Origin: Rhodospirillales bacterium
Lineage (GTDB): Bacteria > Pseudomonadota > Alphaproteobacteria > Rhodospirillales > Shumkoniaceae
DNA length: 64,000 nt
Assembly (NCBI GenBank): GCA_016776725.1
Contig: JADHSV010000005.1
Location: 18,974-82,973 of the forward strand
Direction: 5' to 3'
Position numbers and translations under genes: made by a program
The notes under the pieces: generated by a model
Told to the model about the DNA's origin: nothing
Database searches by the model: none
What the model saw: the letters and a program-made list of their open reading frames with translations, nothing else
Shown: positions 16,805 through 25,554 of the stretch, piece after piece
How positions within the stretch are numbered: position 1 is the stretch's first letter
How the letters are laid out: each line of letters starts with the position of its first letter

Positions 16805-18310
16805 ATGACCATTCAATCCTCAACCCCGTTACCGCCGGAATTGTCGGACGCCGACCCCCGCCTTTCCGCCTTTCGCACGGCCCCGCACAACGTCGAGGCC
16901 GAAAAGGCCTTGCTGGGCGCCATCTTCGCCAACAACCGTGCCTATGAAGCGGTGTCCGAGTTTCTGCGCGCCGAGCATTTCGCCCTGGGACAGAACGGAC
17001 GCGTTTTCGAAGCCTGCGGCAAATTGATCGACCGCGGCCAGATTGCCGATCCGGTTACCTTGCGAAGTTTTTTCGAAGCCGACGAAGGGTTGGCCGAAAT
17101 TGGCGGACCGGCCTACCTGATGGAACTGGCAGGATCGGCGGTGGGCATCATCAATGCGGGCGAATACGGCCGCGTCGTCTATGACCTTTTCCTGCGCCGC
17201 GAGCTTATTGCACTGGGCGAGGAAGTGGTCGAGCGCGCCTTCGGCGGCGATGTCGAGGAGACCGCCGTCCGCCAGATCGAAACCGCCGAGCAGAACCTCT
17301 ACGACCTGGCCACTTCGGGTGAATACGAGGGTGGATTTCAGGACTTCAAATCATCGGTGATCGAGGCCATCAGATTAGCCGAGACGGCGCACAAACGAGA
17401 CGGCGCGTTCGCCGGCGTGGCTGCCGGGTTTACCGATATCGACAAGATGCTGGGCGGGCTGCATCCGTCGGATCTGATCATTCTGGCCGGACGTCCATCC
17501 ATGGGCAAAACGGCGCTGGCCACCAACATGGCTTTCAACGCCGCCTATTCGCGCGCCCAGTCATCGGGCAAGGAAGGCGGTGTCGTCGGGTTCTTCTCCC
17601 TGGAAATGTCGGCCGAACAACTGGCCAGCCGCATCCTGTCGGAACAGACCAACATCTCATCCAACCGCATGCGCAAAGGCGAGTTGACCAACGACGAGTT
17701 TAACCGTCTGGCCATGGGCAGCCAGACCCTGCATCAAATTCCCATTTTCATTGACGACACTCCGGCCCTGACCGTCAGCGCACTGCGGACCCGCGCCCGG
17801 CGCTTGAAACGCCAGCATGGCCTGGACATGATCGTGGTGGATTATCTGCAGCTTATTTCGGCTTCGCCCAATTCGCGCAACGACGGGCGGGTCAACGAGG
17901 TGTCGGAAATCACGCGCGGCCTGAAAACCCTGGCCAAGGAACTGGACGTCCCGGTTCTGGCCCTGTCCCAGCTTTCGCGCGCGGTTGAGCAGCGCGACAA
18001 CAAACGCCCGCAACTGTCCGACCTCAGGGAATCGGGGTCCATCGAACAGGATGCCGATGTGGTCATGTTCATTTTCCGCGAGGAATACTATCTGGAACGC
18101 GACGAACCGGTCCAGCGCCAGGACGAGAAGGACGACTCCTTCCACAACAAATTCGAACGTTGGCAGCAAAGGCTGGAAGAGGTGCGAAGCGTGGCGGAAG
18201 TTATCGTCGCCAAGCAGCGCCATGGACCGATCGGCACCGTGAAACTGCACTTCGAGGGCCAATTCACGCGCTTCGGAAATCTGGAACGCGAACACGGGAC
18301 CGATTTCTGA
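16805..18310 (+). CDS. dnaB: Replicative DNA helicase DnaB
   Basis: 501 aa. It unwinds DNA ahead of the fork as a hexamer. The N-terminal domain (PHNVEAEKALLGAI) leads through a linker to the RecA-like ATPase, with Walker A GRPSMGKT at 229-236, Walker B in MIVVDYLQLI and the DLRESGSIEQDADVVMFI motif. No intein is seen and the length is normal. rplI-dnaB-alr-radA is a familiar alphaproteobacterial order. Confidence 0.97.
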   Translation: MTIQSSTPLPPELSDADPRLSAFRTAPHNVEAEKALLGAIFANNRAYEAVSEFLRAEHFALGQNGRVFEACGKLIDRGQIADPVTLRSFFEADEGLAEIGGPAYLMELAGSAVGIINAGEYGRVVYDLFLRRELIALGEEVVERAFGGDVEETAVRQIETAEQNLYDLATSGEYEGGFQDFKSSVIEAIRLAETAHKRDGAFAGVAAGFTDIDKMLGGLHPSDLIILAGRPSMGKTALATNMAFNAAYSRAQSSGKEGGVVGFFSLEMSAEQLASRILSEQTNISSNRMRKGELTNDEFNRLAMGSQTLHQIPIFIDDTPALTVSALRTRARRLKRQHGLDMIVVDYLQLISASPNSRNDGRVNEVSEITRGLKTLAKELDVPVLALSQLSRAVEQRDNKRPQLSDLRESGSIEQDADVVMFIFREEYYLERDEPVQRQDEKDDSFHNKFERWQQRLEEVRSVAEVIVAKQRHGPIGTVKLHFEGQFTRFGNLEREHGTDF

Positions 18311-18320
18311 GTGCCGGGCG

Positions 18321-19427
18321 ATGCCAAAGATGGAACACAGCGGCGCAATCCTGACCATCGATCTGGGGGCCGTGTGCGCCAACTGGCTATCACTTAGGGA
18401 GCGCCTGAGCGGGCTCGCCGAATGCGCGGGCGTGGTCAAGGCTGATGGTTACGGACTGGGCGCGGAAAAGGTCGCTGCCGCCCTGTCGGGTGCGGGCTGC
18501 CGCATTTTCTTCGTCGCCCATCTGGATGAAGCCTTGGGCCTGCGCGCCGTTTTACCCGACGCCGAAATCCATGTCCTCAATGGCCTGATGCCCGGATGCG
18601 CGCCTGAATATATCGAAAACCGGCTGGTCCCGGTGCTTAACGATCTGGGAAGCATCGACGCGTGGCGGGAATTTTGCGTAGCGCAAGATCAAGCGTTACC
18701 CGCCGATGTTCATGTCGATACGGGCATGTCGCGGCTGGGACTGCCGCCCGGCGAAGTGGCGATTTTGGCGGACCAACCCCACCGGCTGGAAGGTTTCACG
18801 CTCGCAAATCTGATAAGCCACCTGGCCTGCGCCGATGAGCCCGATCATCCGCTAAATCGCCAACAGTTGGCCGATTACAGAACCGCACTCGCCACGTTGC
18901 CTGCCGCCCGCCGATCCTTCGCCAACTCGTCCGGAATATTCCTAGGCGCTGAATATCACTTCGATCTGGCCCGCCCGGGCGTCGCGCTTTATGGCGGAAA
19001 CCCAACGCCCGGCAAGCCAAACCCGATGACGCAAGTCATTCGTTTACAAGGAAAAATCCTGCAGGTGCGCGACGTTGACACCCCCCTGACCGTTGGATAT
19101 GGTGCGACCCATAAAGTCACCGGCCCCACCCGGGTCGCCACCGTTGCCGTCGGTTACGCCGACGGATTTTTACGATCATTAAGCAGCTCCGGGTACGGGT
19201 ATATCGGCGGCGTTCGAGTTCCAATTATCGGACGGGTGTCCATGGATTTGATCACGCTCGACGTTTCATCCGTTCCACACTCCCAATCCTTGCCCGGCGG
19301 TCTGATCGATCTTATCGGCCCCGACAACCCGGTCGATGCCGTGGCGGAAAGTGCTGGAACCATCGGCTACGAAATCCTCACCAGCCTAGGCCGGCGCTAT
19401 CATCGGGTTTACGTGGACGGAAATTAA
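18321..19427 (+). CDS. alr: Alanine racemase
   Basis: 368 aa. It interconverts L- and D-alanine for peptidoglycan synthesis using PLP. The PLP lysine is in VVKADGYGLG (about Lys40) and the second catalytic base is the Tyr of VGYGATHK; the GRVSMDLITLDVS motif is also present. The start lies ten bases after dnaB; a second ATG three codons in is possible. radA follows after three bases, so these genes are likely co-transcribed. Confidence 0.95.
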   Translation: MPKMEHSGAILTIDLGAVCANWLSLRERLSGLAECAGVVKADGYGLGAEKVAAALSGAGCRIFFVAHLDEALGLRAVLPDAEIHVLNGLMPGCAPEYIENRLVPVLNDLGSIDAWREFCVAQDQALPADVHVDTGMSRLGLPPGEVAILADQPHRLEGFTLANLISHLACADEPDHPLNRQQLADYRTALATLPAARRSFANSSGIFLGAEYHFDLARPGVALYGGNPTPGKPNPMTQVIRLQGKILQVRDVDTPLTVGYGATHKVTGPTRVATVAVGYADGFLRSLSSSGYGYIGGVRVPIIGRVSMDLITLDVSSVPHSQSLPGGLIDLIGPDNPVDAVAESAGTIGYEILTSLGRRYHRVYVDGN

Positions 19428-19430
19428 CCT

Positions 19431-20858
19431 ATGGCACGAAACACCCGGCAGTATGTTTGTCAGGAATGCGGCGCAAGCTTTCCCAAATGGGCGGGCCGGT
19501 GCGACGCCTGTGGTGCTTGGAATTCGCTGGTCGAGGAAACGGGCGCGCAATCCGCGCCCAAGGGGCTGGGAACCAAACGCGGCCGCGCCATCGAATTCGT
19601 CGGCCTTGAAGGCAAAAGCGAACGCCCGCCCCGGCAGATCACCGGTATCGCGGAGTTTGACCGGGTATGCGGCGGCGGATTGGTTCCGGGCTCGGCGCTG
19701 CTGGTCGGCGGCGATCCGGGGATCGGCAAATCAACCGTGCTTTTGCAGGTGGCCGCCGCGCTGTCGGCGGGCTGCGGGTGTGCTTATATTTCTGGTGAGG
19801 AATCGGTCGATCAGCTACGCCTGCGCGCGGACCGACTGGGGCTTGCCAAAGCGTCCGTGCAGTTGGCCGCGGCCAATTCGGTGCGCGATATCGTGGCGAC
19901 CCTGGACGCGCCCGACGCGCCTCGTTTCGTGGTTATCGATTCGATCCAGACCATGTTCGTCGATAACCTGGACTCGGCCCCCGGCACGGTGGCCCAGGTG
20001 CGCACCTCGGCCCAGGAACTGGTGCGTCTCGCCAAACGCCGAGGTTTTTCGGTGGCGCTGGTCGGCCATGTCACCAAGGACGGGCAAATCGCCGGGCCAC
20101 GGGTTCTCGAACACATGGTCGATACGGTTCTCTACTTTGAAGGGGAACGCAGCCATCAGTTCCGAATTTTGCGCGCCGTGAAAAACCGCTTTGGAGCCGC
20201 CGACGAGATCGGCGTGTTCGAGATGACCGACGCCGGATTGACCGAAGTGCCCAATCCGTCAGCACTTTTTCTGGCCGACCGTCAGGGCGACGTTTCGGGA
20301 GCCTGTGTTTTCGCCGGGATGGAAGGAACCCGCCCCGTGCTGGTGGAAATCCAGTGCCTGATCGCGCCAAGCGCCTTCGCCACGCCGCGCCGTGCCGTCG
20401 TCGGCTGGGATTCGGGCCGTCTGGCAATGCTGTTAGCCGTCCTTGAAGCAAGGTGCGGGCTTGCCTTTGCCGGCGCTGACGTGTACCTCAACGTCGCCGG
20501 TGGCCTTCGGGTTCAGGAACCGGCCGCCGATCTGGCCGTGGCAGCGGCTTTGGCCTCGGCGGTGAGCGGCGTTCCCGTCCCGCCGGACGCCGTTATCTTC
20601 GGCGAGGTAGGTCTGGCCGGTGAAATACGGCCCGTGGCACATACCGAAGCGCGGTTGAAGGAAGCGGCGAAATTGGGATTTGCCCAGGCCATCGTCCCGG
20701 TCAGCCGCAACAAGGGAAAAAACCGGCGGGCGTCGGAGGCGGCGGCCAAGGGAATGGAATTGCGCCGGATATCGCGTGTCGACGAAATCGTGCGCCTTTT
20801 CGGGCCTGAGCGTGCCATAGGTGAAGAACGAAGTATGGAAAGAGCGATGAATGGATAG
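19431..20858 (+). CDS. radA: DNA repair protein RadA (Sms)
   Basis: 475 aa. It is a RecA-like ATPase that promotes branch migration during recombination. A C4 zinc finger (Cys10, 13, 24, 27) is followed by Walker A GGDPGIGKST near residues 93-102, the RadA-specific KNRFG motif, and a C-terminal Lon-protease-like domain without proteolytic function. The length is slightly above average. The cvpA start lies within its last codons. Confidence 0.96.
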   Translation: MARNTRQYVCQECGASFPKWAGRCDACGAWNSLVEETGAQSAPKGLGTKRGRAIEFVGLEGKSERPPRQITGIAEFDRVCGGGLVPGSALLVGGDPGIGKSTVLLQVAAALSAGCGCAYISGEESVDQLRLRADRLGLAKASVQLAAANSVRDIVATLDAPDAPRFVVIDSIQTMFVDNLDSAPGTVAQVRTSAQELVRLAKRRGFSVALVGHVTKDGQIAGPRVLEHMVDTVLYFEGERSHQFRILRAVKNRFGAADEIGVFEMTDAGLTEVPNPSALFLADRQGDVSGACVFAGMEGTRPVLVEIQCLIAPSAFATPRRAVVGWDSGRLAMLLAVLEARCGLAFAGADVYLNVAGGLRVQEPAADLAVAAALASAVSGVPVPPDAVIFGEVGLAGEIRPVAHTEARLKEAAKLGFAQAIVPVSRNKGKNRRASEAAAKGMELRRISRVDEIVRLFGPERAIGEERSMERAMNG

Positions 20859-21522
20859 CCTGCCCGTCAACATTACCGATATCGCGGTGGTGGTCGTTGT
20901 TTTGCTTTCGGCCCTGTTGGCCTATGCGCGCGGGTTCGTTCACGAAGTTCTTTCGGTTCTGGGGTGGATCGGCGCCATCTTTGCCACCATTCACGGATTA
21001 CCTTTCGCCAAGCCCTACGCCCGGGACCTGATACCCGTCGAATTGATTGCCGATTTGGCCGCAGGCGTCGCCATTTTCGTGATCACGTTGATCTTGCTTT
21101 CGTTCGTAACCCGGGGCGTAGCCAAATTGGTAAAGGCCAGCGCGCTGAATTTCCTGGATCGTTCGCTTGGGTTTTTGTTCGGCATCGTCAGGGGTGGCGT
21201 TATTATATGCATCTTGTACATCGGGCTTTCCTGGATGGTAACGCCCGCCGATCAACCGTCCTGGATACAGAATGCGCGCAGCATGCCGCTTATTCAGACC
21301 GGTTCGAACATGTTACGCACGCTAGTCCCCGAAAACGCGGCCAAAGCCGGTTCGGATGCGGCTGAAAACGTCCAGAAGAAGGCGGAAATTGTGATTGAAA
21401 CACAGAAGGTATTTCGCGACATGATGACCATCCGACCGCAAGCGCCCGAAGGCTCGGGCTCTGACGGCTATAACCGAGGCGAGCGCAGCGAAATGGAACG
21501 CTTGATCGAGGGCGCCAAATGA
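20851..21522 (+). CDS. cvpA: CvpA-family membrane protein
   Basis: 223 aa with four transmembrane segments in the first 140 residues. The N-terminal ITDIAVVVVVLLSALLAYARGFVHEVLSVLGW and the LNFLDRSLGFLFGIVRG motif are typical of CvpA (colicin V production protein family). It precedes purF here as in E. coli. The role is uncertain; it has been linked to envelope stability. A soluble tail of about 70 residues follows the membrane domain. It overlaps radA by eight bases and purF by four (ATGA). Confidence 0.9.
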   Translation: MDSLPVNITDIAVVVVVLLSALLAYARGFVHEVLSVLGWIGAIFATIHGLPFAKPYARDLIPVELIADLAAGVAIFVITLILLSFVTRGVAKLVKASALNFLDRSLGFLFGIVRGGVIICILYIGLSWMVTPADQPSWIQNARSMPLIQTGSNMLRTLVPENAAKAGSDAAENVQKKAEIVIETQKVFRDMMTIRPQAPEGSGSDGYNRGERSEMERLIEGAK

Positions 21523-22994
21523 TGCGGCAACCCGTCCTCCCGCAACTCACCACGTTCGACGACGACGACCACCCGCACGACGAATGCGGCATCTTCGGCA
21601 TCTTCGGTCACGAGGATGCAGCAGCCCTTACGGCTCTGGGGCTGCACGCCCTGCAACATCGCGGTCAGGAGGCCGCCGGTGTGGTATCCTTTGACGGCGA
21701 TCACTTCCATATTCACCGCGCGCTCGGACTGGTTGGCGACAACTTTAACTCCGGAGACGTGATCGGACGCCTACCGGGGTCGGGCGCCATGGGTCACGTA
21801 CGTTATTCGACCAGCGGCGAAACCATCCTTCGCAATGTCCAGCCCCTGTTCGCCGACTTTGAATTCGGCGGCATGGCCATCGCGCACAACGGAAACCTGA
21901 CCAACGCCTATCGTATGCGCCGTCGTCTGGTGCGCCAGGGGTGCATTTTTCAATCGACGTCCGACACCGAAACGATCGTCCATCTGATCGCGCTAAGCCA
22001 TCACTCGACGGTTGTCGACCGTATGATCGATGCGTTCCGGCAGCTTGAAGGGGCATATTCCCTGATTTCGCTGACCCGGCGCAAACTGATTGGCGTTCGC
22101 GATCCGCTGGGTGTGCGCCCGCTGTCACTGGGGCGCATTGGGGACGCCTATATCCTGGCATCCGAAACCTGCGCCTTTGACATCATCGGCGCCGAATTCG
22201 TGCGCGATGTGGAACCGGGCGAGATCGTGGTGATTGACGAAGACGGGATTCACAGCATCAAACCGTTCGCCAAAACACCACCGCGGTTTTGCGTCTTCGA
22301 ATATATCTATTTCGCCCGTCCCGACAGCATGGTGGACGGCAGAAACGTTTACGAGGTGCGCAAAAGAATTGGCGCCGAGTTGTCCCGGGAAAGCCAGATC
22401 GAAGCCGATATGATCGTCGCTGTGCCGGACTCGGGCGTTCCGGCGGCCATCGGTTACGCCGAACACGCGGGCATTCCTTTCGAGTTGGGCATTATCCGCA
22501 ATCACTATGTGGGCCGCACCTTCATCGAGCCAACCCAGAACATTCGCCATCTGGGCGTCAAGCTTAAGCACAACGCCAATATTTCCTACCTGAAGGGCAA
22601 GCGGGTCATTCTGGTGGACGATTCCATCGTTCGCGGAACAACGTCCATGAAGATCGTTGAAATGGTCCGCAACGCGGGTGCTGCCGAAGTTCACATGCGT
22701 ATTTCCAGCCCGCCATCGGCGCATTCGTGCTTTTACGGAATTGATACGCCCGCCACCTCTGAACTGCTGGCCGCGCAAATGAATATTGATGCCATGGCCA
22801 AGCATATCGGTGTCGACACATTGCAGTACATTTCCCTGGACGGCCTGTACCGCGCCGTTGGTATGGAAGGGCGCGACGAAGTAACGCCGCAATTCTGCGA
22901 TGCGTGTTTCAGCGGTGATTATCCGATAAGATTGATTGACCAGGAAGAAGGCCCCATTCCCGAACAGCTATCGCTGTTAACGGAAACGGATTGA
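21519..22994 (+). CDS. purF: Amidophosphoribosyltransferase
   Basis: 491 aa. It catalyses the first committed step of purine synthesis, PRPP plus glutamine to phosphoribosylamine. A short propeptide precedes the catalytic Cys (about residue 23, DECGIFGIFG). The PRPP loop is VILVDDSIVRGTT. Cys258, Cys404, Cys460 and Cys463 fit the [4Fe-4S] ligand pattern of the B. subtilis-type enzyme rather than the cluster-free E. coli type. Two overlapping ATGs (21519, 21522) can start it. Confidence 0.96.
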   Translation: MMRQPVLPQLTTFDDDDHPHDECGIFGIFGHEDAAALTALGLHALQHRGQEAAGVVSFDGDHFHIHRALGLVGDNFNSGDVIGRLPGSGAMGHVRYSTSGETILRNVQPLFADFEFGGMAIAHNGNLTNAYRMRRRLVRQGCIFQSTSDTETIVHLIALSHHSTVVDRMIDAFRQLEGAYSLISLTRRKLIGVRDPLGVRPLSLGRIGDAYILASETCAFDIIGAEFVRDVEPGEIVVIDEDGIHSIKPFAKTPPRFCVFEYIYFARPDSMVDGRNVYEVRKRIGAELSRESQIEADMIVAVPDSGVPAAIGYAEHAGIPFELGIIRNHYVGRTFIEPTQNIRHLGVKLKHNANISYLKGKRVILVDDSIVRGTTSMKIVEMVRNAGAAEVHMRISSPPSAHSCFYGIDTPATSELLAAQMNIDAMAKHIGVDTLQYISLDGLYRAVGMEGRDEVTPQFCDACFSGDYPIRLIDQEEGPIPEQLSLLTETD

Positions 22995-22997
22995 CAG

Positions 22998-23720
22998 ATG
23001 GGCGGAACCGCAAGCGCAAATCGTCTTCAGGGCCGCGTTGCACTGATTACCGGCGCATCGCGCGGCATCGGGCGCGCAGTGGCCTTGCGATTCGCCACCG
23101 AGGGCGCGCATGTAATCCTGGCGGCGCGAACCCTGGGCGCACTGGAAGACCTGGATGATGAAATCCGCGCCATGGGGCGGGCCACCACCCTGGTGCCGAC
23201 GGATTTAACCGATCACGCCAAAATTGACCAAATGGGCGCCGCCGTATTCGAACGTTTTGGCCGTCTGGACATCCTGGTGGGAAACGCCGCTGTTTTGGGA
23301 ATTCTGGGCCCCGTCGGCCACGTTGACCCCGAAACCTGGGCACAGGTTATCGATGTCAATCTTACCGCCAACTGGCGCTTGATCCGCAGTTTCGACCCGC
23401 TTCTGAAAACCAGCGAGTCGGGCCGCGCCATTTTCGTTACTTCCGGTGCGGCGCGCGGGGCAACTCCGTATTGGGCGCCCTACTCCGTCAGCAAGGCCGC
23501 CCTCGAAACCATGGTTCTGACGTACGCCGCTGAAGTCGCCAAGACACCGCTAAAGGTCAACCTGATCGACCCCGGTATCGTGGGTACGGCCATGCGCGCC
23601 CAGGCCTTTCCCGGTGAAGACGCGGCCAAACTGAAAACGCCGGAACAGATTACCGATCTTTTCGTTGAACTGGCCGAACCCGCGTGCCGACATCACGGCG
23701 AGATTATCGGTTCGGTTTAA
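22998..23720 (+). CDS. Short-chain dehydrogenase/reductase
   Basis: 240 aa. The cofactor motif (ALITGASRGIG), GNAA in place of NNAG, catalytic Ser (TSGAA) and YxxxK (YSVSKAAL) are present. It begins three bases after purF, probably in the same transcript; an SDR after purF recurs in alphaproteobacteria, though the substrate is not known. It is convergent with the DeoR-type regulator, 12 bases apart. Confidence 0.88.
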   Translation: MGGTASANRLQGRVALITGASRGIGRAVALRFATEGAHVILAARTLGALEDLDDEIRAMGRATTLVPTDLTDHAKIDQMGAAVFERFGRLDILVGNAAVLGILGPVGHVDPETWAQVIDVNLTANWRLIRSFDPLLKTSESGRAIFVTSGAARGATPYWAPYSVSKAALETMVLTYAAEVAKTPLKVNLIDPGIVGTAMRAQAFPGEDAAKLKTPEQITDLFVELAEPACRHHGEIIGSV

Positions 23721-23732
23721 GAGCCTAGCGCT

Positions 23733-24497
23733 TTAGTCGCTTTCTTCCGCCACCAAAACTTCCGCGCCCAGGATATTAAGCGCCGTGGCAAAGGCGTTTT
23801 GCGGTTTGCGGTCGACGACAATGTAATTGGCTTTCTCGAAATTGGCGACGCGGACGGGAGCGATGCGGTCGAACTTTGTATGATCGGCCAGAACCACGGG
23901 GCAGCGCGCCAGCCCCAGCATTTGGCCCCGGATTTCGGCGGCCTCGCGGGAAAAATCCATGAGCCACGGATGCGATGAGATAGCGCCCGCGCCAACGAAC
24001 GAAAAATCGGCGAAATAGTTTCCCAGCATGGCCGTAGCATCACGGCCCATAATCGCCCCTTCTCCGGCAATTAGTTCACCGCCCAGGATAAGCACACGGT
24101 TGTCATTGCGGCCCGACAGTTTCGCCGCTGCCTGAAAATCGTTGGTGATGATACTAAGCCGCCTCTTGTCGGCCAGCGCCTCGACCAGTCCCTGAATGGT
24201 CGTCCCCGAATCGATAATCACGGATGCGCCATCGGGAACCAACGCGGCCGCCACCCTGCCGATGGATCTTTTGGCTTCAACGTTAACGGATTTGCGCTCG
24301 TCAAAAGCGGGCTCGCTATCAAGCGCCAACGCCCCGCCATGGGTTTTGCGCAGGCGGCTTTCCTTGTCCAGACGCGTAATGTCGCGGCGAATGGTTTCGC
24401 GCGACACGCCCAGTTTCCGGTAAAGATCGGCTACGGAAACCGCGCCCTTTTCCGCCAGTGTGTCCAGAATAACGCTTCGTCTTTGCTCGGCGAGCAT
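23733..24497 (-). CDS. DeoR-family transcriptional regulator
   Basis: 254 aa from the ATG at 24497 (MLAEQRRSVILDTLAEKG), preceded by GGGGAAAG; the open frame extends far upstream but shows no family sequence. The N-terminal helix-turn-helix (SVADLYRKLGVSRETIRRDI) and the DeoRC sensor domain, with VIIDSGTTIQGL and FVGAGAIS, are clear. Members usually repress sugar-phosphate or nucleoside genes and respond to phosphorylated sugars. It is divergent from a DMT-family exporter gene, its likely target. Confidence 0.93.
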   Translation of the reverse strand: MLAEQRRSVILDTLAEKGAVSVADLYRKLGVSRETIRRDITRLDKESRLRKTHGGALALDSEPAFDERKSVNVEAKRSIGRVAAALVPDGASVIIDSGTTIQGLVEALADKRRLSIITNDFQAAAKLSGRNDNRVLILGGELIAGEGAIMGRDATAMLGNYFADFSFVGAGAISSHPWLMDFSREAAEIRGQMLGLARCPVVLADHTKFDRIAPVRVANFEKANYIVVDRKPQNAFATALNILGAEVLVAEESD

Positions 24498-24553
24498 ATT
24501 TCTTTCCCCGTTTTGGTGGAGAGAATCTAACATACGTTGGATTTTCGCAGACA

Positions 24554-24579
24554 GAGCAAATTTTGGCAGAACAAATTTA
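24554..24579. promoter_or_regulatory. Possible direct-repeat operator between the DeoR-type and DMT genes
   Basis: GAGCAAATTTT (24554-24564) and GAACAAATTTA (24569-24579) agree at 9 of 11 positions with a 15-base period. They lie just upstream of the DMT gene in the divergent intergenic region. DeoR-type regulators often bind repeats of this kind, but this is a by-eye guess. Confidence 0.3.
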
Positions 24580-24593
24580 GGATCGGGGACTTG

Positions 24594-25490
24594 ATGCCAA
24601 GCGGCGACGAAACAAATTCGGGCAGCAAAGCCGTCGTCCAGGGAATCGGCCTGATCGTACTCGCAATCTTTTTTCTGTCGTCTCTGGACGCCATGGTGAA
24701 ATGGCTGACCAGCGGTTTCGCCCTGGCCCAGATCATTTTTTTTCGTAACCTGTTCGGCCTGCTTCCCGTGTTTGTCATCATTCACATGCAAGGCGGCGTG
24801 AGCGCCATCAGAACCCGCCGTCCGGCATTCCATGTGTTCAGGGTATTTCTGATTTTGACCATCGCATTTTCTTTTTTCTGGGCGCTGTCGCGCATGGAAC
24901 TGGCCGACGCAACAGCCATTTTCTTCACGGTGCCGCTGTTCATCACCGTCATGTCGGTGGTGGTGCTGAGGGAAACGGTGGGAATACGCCGCTGGATCGC
25001 CGTTTTCGCCGGTTTAGGCGGAGTGCTTCTGATCATACGGCCGGGATCGGGCGTTTTTGATATTGGCGCCGTTGCCGTTCTTGTCGCCAGTCTGGGCTAC
25101 GCCACATTGATGATCACAAACCGCGCCATTCGCAACAAGGAAACACCCGCCACGTTGACATTCTTCACCACCCTGGGCTGCCTGATCGTGACAGGTTGCC
25201 TACTCCCGTGGGTTTGGGTCACGCCAAGCACGTTCGAATGGCTGCTGCTGGCGGCCATAGGCGTATTCGGCGGAACAGGCCAGATTCTTCTGGTCTTCGC
25301 CTTTCAACGTGCGCCCGCCGGCGTCATCGCACCGTTTGAATACACAACGCTGATATGGGCAACTTTATACGGTTACCTTATCTGGGGTGATTTGCCGGAT
25401 ATGATGACCGTGACCGGCGCCGCGATTATCGCAGCCGGCGGCGTCTATATTCTGCATCGCGAAAAGGCAGGTGCAGATACGCTCCGCTAA
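24594..25490 (+). CDS. EamA/DMT-family transporter
   Basis: 298 aa from the ATG at 24594, chosen for GGGGAC upstream; the longer frame begins at a TTG without support. Ten transmembrane helices in two EamA repeats; the first has the FFRNLFGLLPV and ADATAIFFTVPLFITV motifs typical of RhaT/EamA drug/metabolite transporters. Likely an inner-membrane exporter of small metabolites. Divergent from the DeoR-type gene. Confidence 0.88.
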   Translation: MPSGDETNSGSKAVVQGIGLIVLAIFFLSSLDAMVKWLTSGFALAQIIFFRNLFGLLPVFVIIHMQGGVSAIRTRRPAFHVFRVFLILTIAFSFFWALSRMELADATAIFFTVPLFITVMSVVVLRETVGIRRWIAVFAGLGGVLLIIRPGSGVFDIGAVAVLVASLGYATLMITNRAIRNKETPATLTFFTTLGCLIVTGCLLPWVWVTPSTFEWLLLAAIGVFGGTGQILLVFAFQRAPAGVIAPFEYTTLIWATLYGYLIWGDLPDMMTVTGAAIIAAGGVYILHREKAGADTLR

Positions 25491-25554
25491 TGATGCGCTT
25501 TCGCATTCTATATGATAGTGTTCGCGCCGAATTGAACCTCGCCGAAAGACACTT

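Noticed and set aside
23733..24833. Long form of the DeoR-type gene
   Set aside because: The 112 extra codons overlap the divergent DMT gene and lack family sequence; ATG 24497 has a ribosome-binding site and the correct N-terminus.
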